Source of the DNA: Chamaecyparis obtusa
Lineage: Eukaryota > Streptophyta > Pinopsida > Cupressales > Cupressaceae
DNA: 64,000 bases
NCBI GenBank assembly: GCA_027943335.1
Contig: BSBK01000765.1
Span: forward strand, 3,021,001 to 3,085,000
Direction of reading: 5' to 3'
Each line of letters begins with the position of its first letter. Position 1 is the first letter of the stretch. The notes under the pieces are model-generated. The model had not been told where the DNA came from. It worked only from the letters and a program-made list of their open reading frames with translations, and did no database searches. Both the position numbers and the translations under genes were made by a program. Shown here piece by piece: positions 1-13,001 of this stretch.

Positions 1-9
1 TATTGACCC

Positions 10-799
10 TACATTGTCCTCATGAATCAACGTTTTGAAAATTGGTCTCCATATTTTTTGCATTCCTTTAAACCTTCCTTTAGCTTGAGATTCAAACCTC
101 TTTCTGTTAATCGCCTCATGGCCCAACAAATCTAATCTTCTTCTATGAATCTCCTAGTAGGAGTCCATCCAAGCTTTCTTGGGCAAAGGAGGATTAAATG
201 GGATGCCTCTGGAGGATGTGGGAAAAATGGGTATCAGATTCGGGTTCAGCTCTTTGTTCTGAGGTGAAGAATAGTTCTTGTTCATTTTTGAAAATTTGGA
301 ATGTGACCATTTGTTAAACCAAGCGCGAAAAGGGATCTTCTTGCTTTGAGACAGGGCCATTCTTCCAACATGAAGGTTTTGATTATCAGGATGAAAGGGC
401 CATTCATAAAATATCCTCCTCTGTTTAAATGGATTATTGAACCATTTTCTTTCCCCACCGTAGAAAACCCTTGGTCTTCGATCCTTTTCAACCCGGTTCT
501 GGGTTCCACCCCTATACCCATTCCTTCAGCTTTCCATGAAATCAGTGAAAATATTTGTGAATTCTGGCCTCCTGAACTGTCTGGTTGAACGCTCTACTCT
601 CTCCATCAGTGGTGAGGCTCCACTCATAGGACCGACTACATGAAAAACCCTCCACTGCAAAATCAAAGCTTCCCTCTTTCAGCAGATCAACTTGAAAAAG
701 TTTAAGCCTGACCTCTACTCCTACCAGAACTAACAAAGGATGAGATTTCCTCTCGTCTCTGGTAAAAAATTTAGGATCTGGCGGATTTGATGAAGGCAA
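10..799 (-). pseudogene. Decayed coding remnant, family unrecognised
   Basis: Three overlapping minus-strand open frames (799-542, 521-282, 360-154) follow one another in different phases. Their composition is protein-like rather than random: the first contains FAVEGFSCSRSYEWSLTTDG, the next HLNRGGYFMNGPFILIIKTF, and the last continues past one stop into a Lys/Arg-rich stretch. This is the pattern of one reading frame broken by frameshifts and a stop. I do not recognise the family. A retroelement first ORF (gag or LINE ORF1) is possible, but I see no zinc knuckle and no reverse transcriptase near it. The upstream end may lie beyond the ORF at 799 and the downstream end may lie outside the window. 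Confidence 0.35.
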
Positions 800-1103
800 A
801 GGTTTTAGGGCACAGATCTCTAAGTGTGGCGTTCACTGTGTAATCTCTTCCAGAAGATTTTTCACCGATGTATCCCGCTACTCCTACCACACCTACTATC
901 CCACTAAAATATTGGTTCCCTTCTCTCCCTCTGCATCAGCGGTCGCATGATCGCATAGCGCAAAAAAGTTCCATGCGAACATAAACTAAAACATTTTAGA
1001 AAATCTCATTTTTGCATAAATACAGTTGTGAGCAGATAAGTAGAACACAATGAGCTAAGAAGAGGCTGAGAGGCACAAAATATGTCCTTTAATACGAGCA
1101 CTG

Positions 1104-1108
1104 ATAGG
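1104..1108. repeat. Left target-site duplication (ATAGG) of the palindromic element
   Basis: ATAGG here is repeated exactly at 3206-3210, immediately outside the two ends of the inverted-repeat element. Five bases is the duplication length typical of LTR-retrotransposon integrases. Confidence 0.75.
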
Positions 1109-2114
1109 TGTAATACCCCAAAAATGGGCTATAAGTTCATTAATCTCCTACATCTTCAATTCGAACGAAATTGACATCAAAGTCCTAATCTAAGGCACAT
1201 CTAAACATCATCGAATCATAATTGATTATCTTAAATTCTACATCGGGGAATATTCCTAGTAATATTCCTAATCATCATAATTATCTTTAATTTTATTATT
1301 ATTTGGCAATAAATCACATTTATCCTAAAAATTTGATTAATTAAATATTTTGTATATTTAATTAATTAGATTTAATATTTGCCACTTAATTATTTAATTA
1401 AATTTAATTCTATCTATTATTAATTGTATTATTTAATTTTGACAATAAATCAAAATTCCTATGAATAATTGATTAAATTCTTATTTAATTAATTAAAGCA
1501 TGTTGTCATTATTTAATAATATAATTTTTAATAAAAGTTTGAATAAATAGTTAATTAACCCATAAATTAATTATTTATTTTCAAAAATCAGTTGAGTTGA
1601 GGATAAATCACTTTATTTATTTATTTAATTCTTAATTATTATGCATATTCAAAAGAAACAGTTAAACTCCAAATCAGAAAATCAATGCAAGTTATTGACT
1701 TTTTGGAACTCAACATCCTTTTGGAGTTCAAAAAGCTGATCTAAACTCTAATTTGAGTTAAAAAGTCATTTTTGCATGTTTTTGCATGATTTTGAGAATT
1801 AACTATCTTTCATGATCAGATAACTCAAAAATCAAGATGAGTTAATTTGAGTGATTTATGGCTTTTCCCATGCACCTCCAAAGCCCTGGATTTCTATAAA
1901 ACAAGGCTTCAGCTCTTCATATCTCATCTCATATTTTGCACAATCACGCTGGAGAATTGGAATTGAAGAATCAAAGCTCTTGCGAATCGACATCTTTGTG
2001 AGATCAATCTTATTTTTTTTGCATTCATTTAGATTCATAGCATATCAATTTCATCTAGCATAGATTCATATCGGTTTTTATCATTCTTATTGCATAGAAA
2101 ATATCAAAAAAATA
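1109..2114 (+). repeat. Left arm of the palindrome (LTR-like)
   Basis: This 1006-bp arm starts with TGTAATACCCC, the U3-type end. Its order (AT-rich upstream part, TATA box at 1895, CT-rich start-site region after about 1920) resembles a plant LTR read left to right. It stops matching the other arm after an A-run at 2114. Confidence 0.8.
1895..1901 (+). promoter_or_regulatory. TATA box of the left arm
   Basis: TATAAAA lies about 25-30 bp before a CT-rich stretch that would suit a transcription start. Transcripts would run towards the spacer and then into the antisense of the right arm. Confidence 0.5.
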
Positions 2115-2209
2115 AATCAGATTGTAATCAAGATCAGTGACCTAGACGACACCTAAATGAAGGATTTGAATGCAATTGATCTAGATATGAAATATGAATG
2201 CAATTAATC
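2115..2209. other. Spacer of the palindrome with a short direct repeat
   Basis: The 95-bp unpaired centre contains a 17-bp direct repeat with one mismatch (2167-2183 and 2195-2211, TGAATGCAATTGATCTA). It has no coding content. Confidence 0.6.
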
Positions 2210-3205
2210 TATTTTTTTGATATTTTCTATGCAATAAGAATGATAAAAACCGATATGAATCTATGCTAGATGAAATTGATATGCTATGAATCTAAAAGAA
2301 TGCAAAAAAAATAAGATTGATCTCACAAAGATGTCGATTCGCAAGAGCTTTGATTCTTCAATTCCAATTCTCCAGCGTGATTGTGCAAAATATGAGATGA
2401 GATATGAAGAGCTGAAGCCTTGTTTTATAGAAATCCAAGGCTTTGGAGGTGCATGGGAAAAGCCATAAATCACTCAAATTAACTCATCTTGATTTTTGAG
2501 TTATCTGATCATGAAAGATAGTTAATTCTCAAAATCATGCAAAAATAGCTTTTTAACTCAAACTAGAGTTTAGATCAGCTTTTTGAACTCCAAAAGGATG
2601 TTGAGTTCCAAAAAGTCAATAACTTGCATTGATTTTCTGATTTGGAGTTTAACTGTTTCTTTTGAATATGCATAATAATTAAGAATTAAATAAATAAATA
2701 AAGTGATTTATCCTCAACTCAACTGATTTTTGAAAATAAATAATTAATTTATGGGTTAATTAACTATTTATTCAAACTTTTATTAAAAATTCTATTATTA
2801 AATAATGACAACATGCTTTAATTAATTAAATAAGAATTTAATCAATTATTCATAGGAATTTTGATTTATTGTCAAAATTAAATAATACAATTAATAATAG
2901 ATAGAATTAAATTTAATTAAACAATTAAGTGGCAAATATTAAATCTAATTAATTAAATATACAAAATATTTAATTAATCAAATTTTTAGGATAAATGTGA
3001 TTTATTGCCAAATAATAATAAAATTAAAGATAATTATGATGATTAGGAATATTACTAGGAATATTCCCCGATGCAGAATTTAAGATAATCAATTATGATT
3101 CGATGATGTTTAGATGTGCCTTAGATTAGGACTTTGATGTCGATTTTGTTTGAATTGAAGATGTAGGAGATTAATGAACTTATAGCCCATTTTTGGGGTA
3201 TTACA
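2210..3205 (-). repeat. Right arm of the palindrome (LTR-like, inverted)
   Basis: This 996-bp arm is the reverse complement of 1109-2114 with only scattered substitutions and one 10-bp indel. Its TATA box is at 2423-2429 on the minus strand, so the two arms carry convergent promoter-like sequences. Confidence 0.8.
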
Positions 3206-3210
3206 ATAGG

Positions 3211-6200
3211 TACCAGCAAAGGGGCATGGCTAGAGCAAAGGCAGAGCGGTATAACGGCCTCTCAAAGATCATAGTAAAGAAGGCTAAGATCTCCTTGTAG
3301 CTGGAAAAATAAGTGCCAAAAGAAAGGAAAGAGCCTTACAATCATAATTTAAAAATTTTGTGCATTAATCATTATCTCACAATTCAAATGCTTCAGACCA
3401 GTTAATAACTGGTTACAAAGTTGTAAGAGTAAAAATGTTATCCGACTAGCTACACAAAGTTTCATTTCTTATAGGTGTCCAGAGCTAATTCTGTAGCTAC
3501 AAAATTTGTCAATTCAACAATAAAATTTTGTTTCTCAGTCGTTTCATATTCAGAAATAGGATCAACCTTTTAAGATCATAACATTGCTACCAAAGAATTG
3601 TTTCAATGTCCCTTGACAATTGTCTCAGCCAATCATTGAAAAATTTAATACAATTTATCAAATTAAATCAACAAAATGTAGTAAAAAAATGCTATTAAAA
3701 AATGAGTACTAATTTGGTCCACTCTACAATCCCAACATTTACAATAAAAGAAAGAAAATGTACTCCCAATATCTCCTTCAATAACAGAGATGATCAGCAC
3801 ATTAGAATTCAATATTCAAAAAATAATCAATACTAAAAATATTAAGTTTGTACATTACCAATGTTGTTCAAGTTATGCAATATGCATTGCCTAGAAAGGA
3901 ATCGTTACAAACAGCGATGATAAACATGGAAAAGCTTTGTGTGCTCTCAATTTACCCCACTAAGCATCCAAGTAGCAACCACCTGCGTATGAACGTGCCT
4001 TGCAAAAGAGCCTCACAACTCTGTAAACATGCCACGTTCCCCACCTTCACTCCAATCCATGTACCATGTGTATGCACTCAAATATATTTAATTTATTTTC
4101 ATTTACTTTGACAAATTAGAGCAAGAATATTAGAAATCGTTGTTTACATTACCCATGCAATCTGTTTTAGCTTTATTTAGTAGTATGGAAATTAAAATTC
4201 TCCAACTTCACAGGGTACAATAATATTTTACTCAAATAATCAATTTAATATCAACAACTATATTTTCATTCCGATATTCACATGTAAATATTTTTTCTAA
4301 CTCGGATAAACAATGTTTTCAGGAATGAACAATAATTTTATGCATGTCAATTCTAATGCACTTCCTAACAAGAGTTTAAGTAGAAAATCAATATATTATA
4401 TAAAAATTATAGAATATAAAATATATATTATAATTATTTATTATTTTGAAAATGAATTTAATAATTTATATTATGTAATTATCATAAAAATATAATTTTT
4501 ATATTAAATATTAATAATAATTATAATATTTATTTAAAAAATAAATTTAAATTTCAGTCTTTAAAATGTCTAAATTTTATGTGGAAGTAAATGTAACAAG
4601 TTGTAAATTTTGTGTGAGTAATTTTCTATTTCTCTACTTAGATAGTTATTAATATCATATTTTTTAACAAATAAGATAATAAAGATTTTTCGTATTTCTA
4701 AAATATTTATCTTAACTAAAAGTAAAGTTTTAGATTTTTTCACAAAATATATTTTAAAAAATAATTTTTTCCAAATATGACTAGTTAAAATATTTTAGCA
4801 ATATAAACTTTTTTTTAGAAAGGGGAGGATTGTGCATTACTTTATTTTACACAAAATTGAAAATTTGAGTTTGTATTTATTATTAATTCTTTCAAATTAT
4901 TATTTTTATTAATATTTAATTGTAATATATTTTGGTATTGAATTAGTTTATTGTATTGTTTTATAATAATATGATTTTGAGATAAATTAAAATACTTTTA
5001 AATTAAAAGAAATTTATATTCAAGAATTTTGGTGTTTGGTATAATAAGTTTGGATCTTATATAGAGAGTATTAATTTTTTATTTGTTCAACAATACTTTT
5101 ATTTCAAAAACTTCTAAGAAAATTGTGTACAAGAATGAAAATTGATTTGGATATTTTTAATATCTACTTAGAAAAAATGTGTGTTTGATTGATTAAGTGT
5201 TCTTGCTTTTATTTTAGAATTAAAAAATGTTGTTTCTTTTATTTTAGAAATTTCAATAAGATCAAATTATTTTTAATAAACCAAAATATATTTATTTTGT
5301 TATTTATTTCCTTAGTCAAATAAGATATAGTGCATATTGGACATTAGAGGTTCCATGTGACTGCTCTAATACACATGTATTCAAAATGTAGCATCCATTC
5401 CATTATGTCTCTGCATTTTCGCACCATTCTCATTACATTTGTAAAACCCAATAGTTGGGATTCATTCCAAATGCATTCCCTTGAATGAAAGATATTGCAT
5501 AGAAGACATTATAGGATGCACCATAGTATAGAGCAAGCAAACATTACCAGAGTGAACATGATTTTCTTTTGTCAATTGTTCAATCATAAGGACATGGAAC
5601 ATATACTAGCGTAGAGCATGGGGAACATACACTAGAGTAGTTTTCACCTACATAGAAATGATAGATATGGTAGTTACACAAAGATGGTCAAATTGGGCTA
5701 ATCCTTCCAAAGATCAGTAATGCTCTGAATCCAAATCTTTCTATTATCAACATTATGTCAAAATTGTTTATTATTTTATTAGGCTTCATTATTTTTATGA
5801 TGCAAACTTAATTTTATGTGTTTCAGATCTATGTACTATAGATGATATAAATGCATAGGTTCACGAGCTGATAGATCTAAGAGACTTGATTGGTCTCATT
5901 AGTTGACAAATGATGAGGTTGCTCTATTTTTAATATGTCCTTCATTGATGGTGATCAATGGTTGGATTTACAAAAATCTAATGTTACACAATTTGGAAAA
6001 CAATAGTAAATGATCAATTTTAAAAAAAAATATTATATATCATAAAGGCATTACATTCTATTATGAAATGGCTCAATTGTTATAAATTTGACTTGCTGTG
6101 GAAAATATCTCCTACTTATCATAAACCCATCCTTTGACCAAAAGGTAGATTGTGCTTTCACAACCCTAACACAAAGGGAAGAGTGTGGAAGGTAAACTTG

Positions 6201-7101
6201 TATAGTTTTGGGAACAATCTCAAGACTACATTAAATACATGCTTCTATATTATTATTTTTAATTGAAACTATTAGTGTAATTACAAGAATAAAGCTATTA
6301 GTAGGTAGCTAAAATAAATTTGAGAGTAATTAATATAGATAATAGTCAATAATTTTTTTTTGACAAATTGGTTCATAACTTTCCAAATCCTTGATTCTCA
6401 ATGAGAACATACAACTTTTATTTCACTATAGCAGCAATAACTTTGAAAGTTTGACACTGAGTAAAATAAACACATTTATTTACAGGGTATGGTCCAGAAA
6501 GTCATAAATCAACCGTTATTGCTTAGCCATAGCTTAATTTCCATCTTTAATATTTGATTGTAATTACACCTCCTAAAAGTAAAATGTGGAACTTGTTAAT
6601 TGCTAGTTGTTGTTTTTAGGCTCATACAATATAAAAAACACTAAGTCTTCTTTCTTAATATAGTCCCTATTTTATTATATGACTAAAGATCGAGATAAAT
6701 TCTTCATGCTAGTAATCAATGTCCCCTCTTCTCATTTTCTAAACTATTTAATATCTTATACAGAGCCTTGTATACACCAAATATTTTATCAAAGCTATCA
6801 AACCTGATTTCCTTTCAATCTTAATTCTTAATTCTTTTTTTCATTAGGCGGGACTCCTTGTCATAATTTTGATTAGAAAAGTGTCTCTTAAAATACTATG
6901 AAAATACATCAAAATACTATGAAAATGCATCAACCATCCAATTTTTAGACCTATCCGCTACCTTGGCTATTAATTTCCTTTGAATTTATACATGTCAACT
7001 GAATTCATAGTTCAAGACAAAAACTATGTTCTCAAATCCTAGTATTAGGCAGGGACTTGGGCTGTACACAACTCTTGTTATATAATAATTTTGTTGTATC
7101 C
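3211..7101. other. AT-rich non-coding stretch, no gene seen
   Basis: Nearly 3.9 kb with only short chance open frames (for example 3848-4111 and 4313-4495). 4380-5300 is extremely AT-rich. I found no domain, RNA gene or terminal repeat here. Confidence 0.6.
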
Positions 7102-8720
7102 ATTAATTAAAAACATTGATTTATCATTTACATAAGACTAATTGGCTTATGCAAACCACTTCTCATTCTTTGTGAACTCAATTTTCTTGGACATAATTTT
7201 AAATACAATATTGTTTCTTAATAAAATTATCTGTATGATCTCATCTTCTTTTCGTAGAAATCATTTTTTGCATTCTAAGATATAATTCAAGGGATTTCAC
7301 TATTATCACATTAGTGTGAGTATTAACACTTAAATTCATCTATTTAGAATTGTGTATATAAAAATATTAATTCGTATATGGAACACATTACTACATAGCA
7401 TTTCAAAACGCTTACAATCTCATCTCCTTTTAAGTGTAAATCAATTGAATTTTTGTATTATACATCAACCAACAATAAATATCTCTCTACAAGCAATCAA
7501 GGAGCATCCATTATCATAGCATGCTTCAAGAGCACACTTTATTTATACATATGTCAAGTCGTATCAGCAACAATTATGTACAATATAATTGACTTAATAA
7601 ATGTAAATTGGATAGGGTTTATGTTGATTTGCAAATTATATGACACTTGCATGTCCAATTGCACACATTAATATGTATAAGGTATTTTGACATATAAAAA
7701 TAACATGAGACGTTATCATAAAATAATAAGAATAAGAAAGAAAATATATCACTAAATAATGCTTCTTCTCTTAAGGAAAAACTACAAATAAAAAGAAAAA
7801 ATAAAAAGTGTATTTAGGTGGTTGTTTCAAGAGCTTCCCTAAGGTAAACCTATGTTTTGATTTGACCTCCAAGATACCTAAGATTTTCTTAGTCTTTAAA
7901 GATAAAGATCTAACACTTTGAAAATGAAAAAATAATTGATTGTTGTATATAAAATAATAACTACTATATTACAACACATGAATTTTTCAAATGAAATAAG
8001 ATGTGATAAAAAAGAGGAGAAATGGAATAATATTAGTGATTTATTTTCTATCTAGAATATGATTCAAAATTGTTGAAGAATTATGTTGCCTCAATTTTAT
8101 CATCCTTTAGGAATTTACAAAGATGATCACAAAAATTGGTCAAGAACATCACGTGCAAAGGTGCTAGTATAGCTTTCTAGTTACAAAATGATGGAGTTTC
8201 TTAAAAAATTATAGAGCTTCAAAGTTAGAGAGTTAAAAACCAATTTGATTGAGAAAAAGAGGTAAGTAAGAATTATTATTTATTTTTAATCTAACTTCAT
8301 GTAGAAGTGATACTTCTTTAATTTTTAGCATTGAGGGACACATGGAATTACATATTTGTGCAAGGAAATAGCATGAATTGTGCTCCCAATCTTGGAAAAT
8401 ATATTATTAGAGAGGTCAAAATATCGTACAAATGCTAGAAATGTATTTATCAACTATTAAAATTTTGTAATTGAATCTTTATATAGTAGAGGGATAAAGT
8501 GTGGGCATATTTTAGAGCTAAATTGCAAAGTATGTGATTTGGACACAAAAATTTTCTCTGGGTATAGAAAGAATATAAACTTTACTAAATATGTATGCTA
8601 ATGTAAATTCAAAAATTACATCATTCTATCCAAGAGTACAACAGAGGATGTAGAATCTTCAAATCAAGTGAGGATATTCCAAGGTCAAGACTACTAAAAT
8701 AGCCAAAGTACACAATACAA
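7102..8720 (+). repeat. 1.6-kb direct repeat, copy A
   Basis: From ATTAATTAAAAACATTG to CACAATACAA this segment matches 24943-26610 in the same orientation, with dispersed substitutions and small indels (by eye somewhat over 90% identity). Similarity stops sharply at both ends. It has no coding sequence. It may be a non-coding transposon, or one of two old LTRs whose TG/CA ends have decayed. Confidence 0.75.
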
Positions 8721-11700
8721 TATATAAAATGATTGAGTTGAATAGTTGGAAATCACTATTGTTATAATTATATAGTGTGGTGACATTGAAGGTACTTTAT
8801 TATCTGTCAAGGACGAGCTAAATTTTATCATCAACAGTGCAGATTGGTAGAGACAACATGACAACCATTCAAGTCATCGTCACTGTTGCTTTTTGTTGTT
8901 TTTCATTGGTTGAAAAAGATAGAAGTGACATTTACTGCAGATCCTATATGAAATTTCAAAATCTGCACAACTTTGACTGCGTGAAACAAAAACACCTCTT
9001 TACTGCACTTTCCACGCTCTACAAAATAGAACCATTTATTAATGAATCCATCACGCAAATGTGCAAGTGCCCCCTATCAAGCATCACGTTTCTCAGTGAC
9101 CCTGATGCCAACAACAGCTTAGCCATCATGATGGAATTGTGCCTCGCCAATTCCATGCCCTGCCAAAAATGAGGGCACCCCACTTCTGCAATCTCACTTC
9201 TAACCAAATCTCCACTGTTCTCCACTCATTCACCACTCCCAGCACCAAATTATCTTTCATCAAGATGGATTGGTATGGAAATCTTAGAATATAATACGTG
9301 GGATATCACGTATGAGTGTGTAAAGACCAAAATTTCCATAACCAATAAACATACTACTAGCATGAAATAATCCATAGTCGAACAAATAAATTCCAAAACA
9401 TAAAACATTACATCCACAATTCGACCTTATGCGTCAAAACACAATATAGTCAAAGGTTTAAGACTTACTTCAAATCGACCATTCTATCGATAAGTACAAT
9501 AATGATAAAGAATAAATACAACTTTATTACAAGGGTTCGACTCTCTGTCGAAAATCAAAATATACAATAAATCAAGAATAATACATATATCTTTCCCAAC
9601 CGTTAAATAATGGTAACTAGGCACCATACATGAATCAGTCCCTATCTCCTAAGCCTCCAGATTGCTCATCCACCTACAAATCCTAAGACGGGAGTGTGGC
9701 CCAGGCGCTTTTTCCGCCCAACCATGGAGTGGTTAGCTCCCCCGAGGCTTACCCTAAAATGGAAGTGCACTGACCTTGCTCGAGAAGACTAGCAACTCGG
9801 CACTGATGAGCCGGAAGAATATGAAGCAACTGTGATTCTATCTACTACAACAATCTTTAGTCGGAAATAGAAATCCTAATCATAGAATGGCAGAGAGAAA
9901 AAAAATACAAAACTAACCAAGCATATTCATGAAACATATGCGAATTAATCTTTGGCCAAAGAATCTTTTCAAAAATCAATAAAACTGACAGGTAAAACAA
10001 CTTATTTACCCTTCTCTGTCTTTTTCCAAATCACGCTTCAATTCTTTTCAATAACAGTAAAATTTATAATATTCCATCAATTGACATAATTACTAAACTT
10101 ATGCCTTTCTAAATTTGAAAGAAAGTGAAAATAATGGAGAACACTGAATTTAATGTAAAACTATCTTTAAGAAGATATCAAGGGTACAAGGAATAATTGA
10201 GTTCTCTGATACACATTTAGGTTTTCTTCCCAACTACTACTTAATTTTTCATTTAGCTCATATCCGAAATTATGTTTATCTAAGAGTTTCAAGATACCCA
10301 TTCTCTAAAATTATTCAACAAAACTGAAGAAAATTTGCTGGTAGTTCTTTCTGAAAGGTTTAGATGTCTTCAGCATAATTTTACATCTTAATTTGATCTT
10401 CAGACCTTATTGACAATCTGATTTCACATTAACTACTCTCCATACAATTTACAATCCACTGAATAAATTAAATATAGATTGTAATCATCATATCAAAAAT
10501 AGAATTATATCATAAAGAGTCCTATTCTCTATTCTTATCAGATCACAAACACTTTACACTTAACATTTCTATCAACACCAGACCTCTACATTCATTTGAA
10601 AACTAATTGGATCGTAATAAAGGATATCTACTGGTGTGCTGGAAATTTGCATAACAACAAATTTAATAATTCTGCATCTATTATTTATGGTTAATAAGAA
10701 ATCTAACAAAGATGCTAATTTCTTTATGAAACGGTTTAGGGCTGATCTATTACAGAACAAGAATACATGTTATTACATGAGCAAAATCCATTCTATCTAC
10801 AGGGTATCCTCTGGTCCTGGTTGTATCGTTTGATTAATGTCTTAATAAACAGTCACAAATGACACCGCATCCATTTCCCTAATCAATTTGGAACTAAGTC
10901 TACACATGGATATGCGCTATCAAAAAAAAATAAAATCACAATGAATGTTATCAGAACTAATAAAATAAATAGTAACCAGTTATGAATGTTACACCCTAGT
11001 TTGTAACTAGTCCCAAAGGACCATTTCTATCAAAATTAATTTGACACGGGTTCAAAAATTAAGGAACAGAAGCATGACTAACATTCACAGATCAATGGAA
11101 GATGATTAAACTGAGGACAAACTAGAAATTATGCTTCATTATTTATTAGTTAAGGACAGAATTTCATATAAATATCTGTTGATAAACAAAATTAAACACA
11201 TTGAATGAGTCTTCGTTGACTACGGTGGAATAACGCCTATGAAAATAATGAACTTAATCTCCACCTTCATTTACTTGTGCTTAAACGCCAATCTACTCCT
11301 ATATTTAGATTAAAATCACCACTAGATACATATACTAATCCCTACCTACGTTTCAACTTTTAAAAAAAAACCCAGTTTGCCTACGTTCTTAATAATGTGG
11401 CTGAAAAACAAATGCTATGACCTGCGTTGAAGCAAGCTTATACGATTTGGGAAAGAAAAATAAAGTAAAATGGCGAAATAGGGGTTGCTGGCCATGATAA
11501 AATAAAATATCTAACTCAAAATTTTGGTAGTTTTACTTTGGATTCAAAGCACAGGTAAAGGTATGGTTTTTAAAAAGAAAAAATTTTGCCTGGTGTTGCA
11601 TGCGCCTACACAGTCTAATGGTTCCAGTCCTATATGATGATCATATTACGAAGAACTTGAACTCAGTAGGGAGAGTTTTGAATGACAGATGAATTTTAGA

Positions 11701-11965
11701 CATACAAAATATTGAATAAAAGGAGAAGACTGTTATGGAGGAAAAGAAATGCAGAAAGCTAAAAATAGAGTCTCTACCCCAGACTAAATTCATACGTTCC
11801 ACGCCAGAATTGAAAGCAGAGATCTCAACAAATACCTAGATCTACTATTATTTGCTATGCAATTTAACTAAACATTATTTTTGAAAAGGAACCTGGATAT
11901 TGACGATGAGATGGGGGCAATGAATCTTGAGTGTGTTCCTCTATTTTTCTTTCCATGATTCTTTC
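8721..11965. other. Non-coding stretch, possibly old degenerate repeat
   Basis: No convincing gene. Opposed short frames at 8837-9172 (plus) and 9019-9225 (minus) overlap and match nothing I know. 9320-9830 is less AT-rich than its surroundings and contains short GC-richer segments such as around 9690-9760, suggesting the remnant of an inserted element. I found no paired terminal repeats. Confidence 0.45.
11961..11965. repeat. Left target-site duplication (CTTTC)
   Basis: CTTTC immediately precedes the 5' LTR and is repeated exactly after the 3' LTR at 22211-22215. Confidence 0.9.
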
Positions 11966-12980
11966 TGTATGCACCCTAAAATGGTCGCCTAGACTTTGGG
12001 CCCCCATTCAGCAATTTGTCAAATCCCTGAATCAATATTTTCAAATATCAACAATATCAATTATATCAATTTCCTTGATCAAATCATAATCAATTCAGTA
12101 TTTCCTAAGGTTTGAGCCTTATTTAATTTAAAAGAGAAAAAAATAAAAATAAAAATCTTATTTAATTAAGAGAACATGCTCCCTTTTAATTAATTAAAAA
12201 TCTCTTTTAATTAAATAATAAAATCACTTTATCCTAAGCCTTTATTTAATTAAAAGGAATTTCGTCCCCTTTTATTTAAATAAAAAATCCCCACTTTTCT
12301 TCTTATCCTATGTTGCACAAATAAAGCATTATTCTTATTTTATAAAAAGAGAAAAAACACTTTTTGTCTCATATGGACATAAAGTCAACTCCTATTTTCC
12401 TATTGGAGGATATTTGTGCACAAGGATCAAGTTTCTATTTTTCTCCACCGTTGATTAAGTTTTTTGCCTCTTAATCTCAATGGTCCATTTTCATCTCATT
12501 CTCTATAAAAGAAGAGCTCTCTTCTTCATTTTCATATCTTAGGTTTTTATGCTAATGTTATGCTGCAGGTTTTCTAGGTCATTTGGAGCTCTTTGAAGAC
12601 ATTCTTGCATTCAAACTTTGAAGATGTTGTTGCATTTCATTTAATTTGTTTTCTTACATCATAGTTGCATTATCATGGCATATTAGCTTAGATTTCCTTT
12701 TATGCAATAGATTAACTTGCATTGTCATATAGATTTGCATTGCATTGCATCCATATTGATCTCATTGGAGATATTGGCATTGTTGCCCTTGTCTTTGATT
12801 TTGAATCTCTCATTGTGTGGTTGACTAGCAAGGTCATGAGTTTATAGCTTTAGCTAAGAGCAATTTTACAAATCTTACAACTCCATGCATAGAGAGCTAT
12901 GAATCGATTTGTGAGAGCTCATTGTTGAGTTTTCTTGCATGTAAAGATTCATAGAAGTGTGGTCACATTTTTACCATACA
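11966..12980 (+). repeat. 5' LTR of the 10.2-kb element
   Basis: Starts TGTATGCACCCTAAAATGG and ends ACCATACA. It contains Ty/Lf-like AT-rich blocks, a TATA box at 12504 and a CT-rich start region, and aligns along its whole length with 21193-22210. Confidence 0.93.
12504..12510 (+). promoter_or_regulatory. TATA box in the 5' LTR
   Basis: TATAAAA, conserved at 21731-21737 in the 3' LTR, is followed by GAGCTCTCTTCTTCATTTTC, a pyrimidine-rich region where transcription probably starts. Confidence 0.6.
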
Positions 12981-12983
12981 TTT

Positions 12984-13001
12984 TTGGTGCCCACTGTGGG
13001 G
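12984..13001 (+). other. Candidate primer-binding site
   Basis: TTGGTGCCCACTGTGGGG begins four bases after the 5' LTR. TGG at the start fits the CCA end of a tRNA and the position is right. I cannot name the tRNA. The same kind of TTGGTGCCCAC...GGGG site is common in plant gypsy elements. Confidence 0.6.

Larger units (their letters stand above)
1109..3205. mobile_element. Long palindromic (foldback) element with LTR-like arms
   Basis: Two arms of about 1 kb (1109-2114 and 2210-3205) are near-perfect reverse complements around a 95-bp spacer. The main length difference is a 10-bp indel (left arm near 1778, TGCATG repeated). The element starts TGTAATACCCC and ends GGGGTATTACA, flanked by exact 5-bp ATAGG repeats. 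Each arm reads like an LTR from its outer end: TG start, AT-rich U3, a TATAAAA box, then an R/U5-like stretch towards the centre. The two 60-70 codon open frames in each arm mirror each other and are not taken as genes. Long-TIR DNA transposons usually make 8-11 bp (hAT, Mutator) or 2-3 bp duplications, so LTR-integrase insertion fits better. Confidence 0.8.

Noticed and set aside
1856..2473. Four 60-70 codon frames in the palindrome
   Set aside because: They are mirror-image readings of the two arms and show no domain. They are better explained as LTR sequence.
9534..9555. GGGTTCGACTCTC, resembling a tRNA T-arm
   Set aside because: The T stem does not pair and no D-arm or anticodon arm lies upstream.
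9803..9830. CTGATGA followed by GAA, resembling a hammerhead ribozyme core
   Set aside because: The stem II hairpin and the conserved CGAAA and GUC positions are missing. Only a small CGGC/GCCG pairing around the word is seen.
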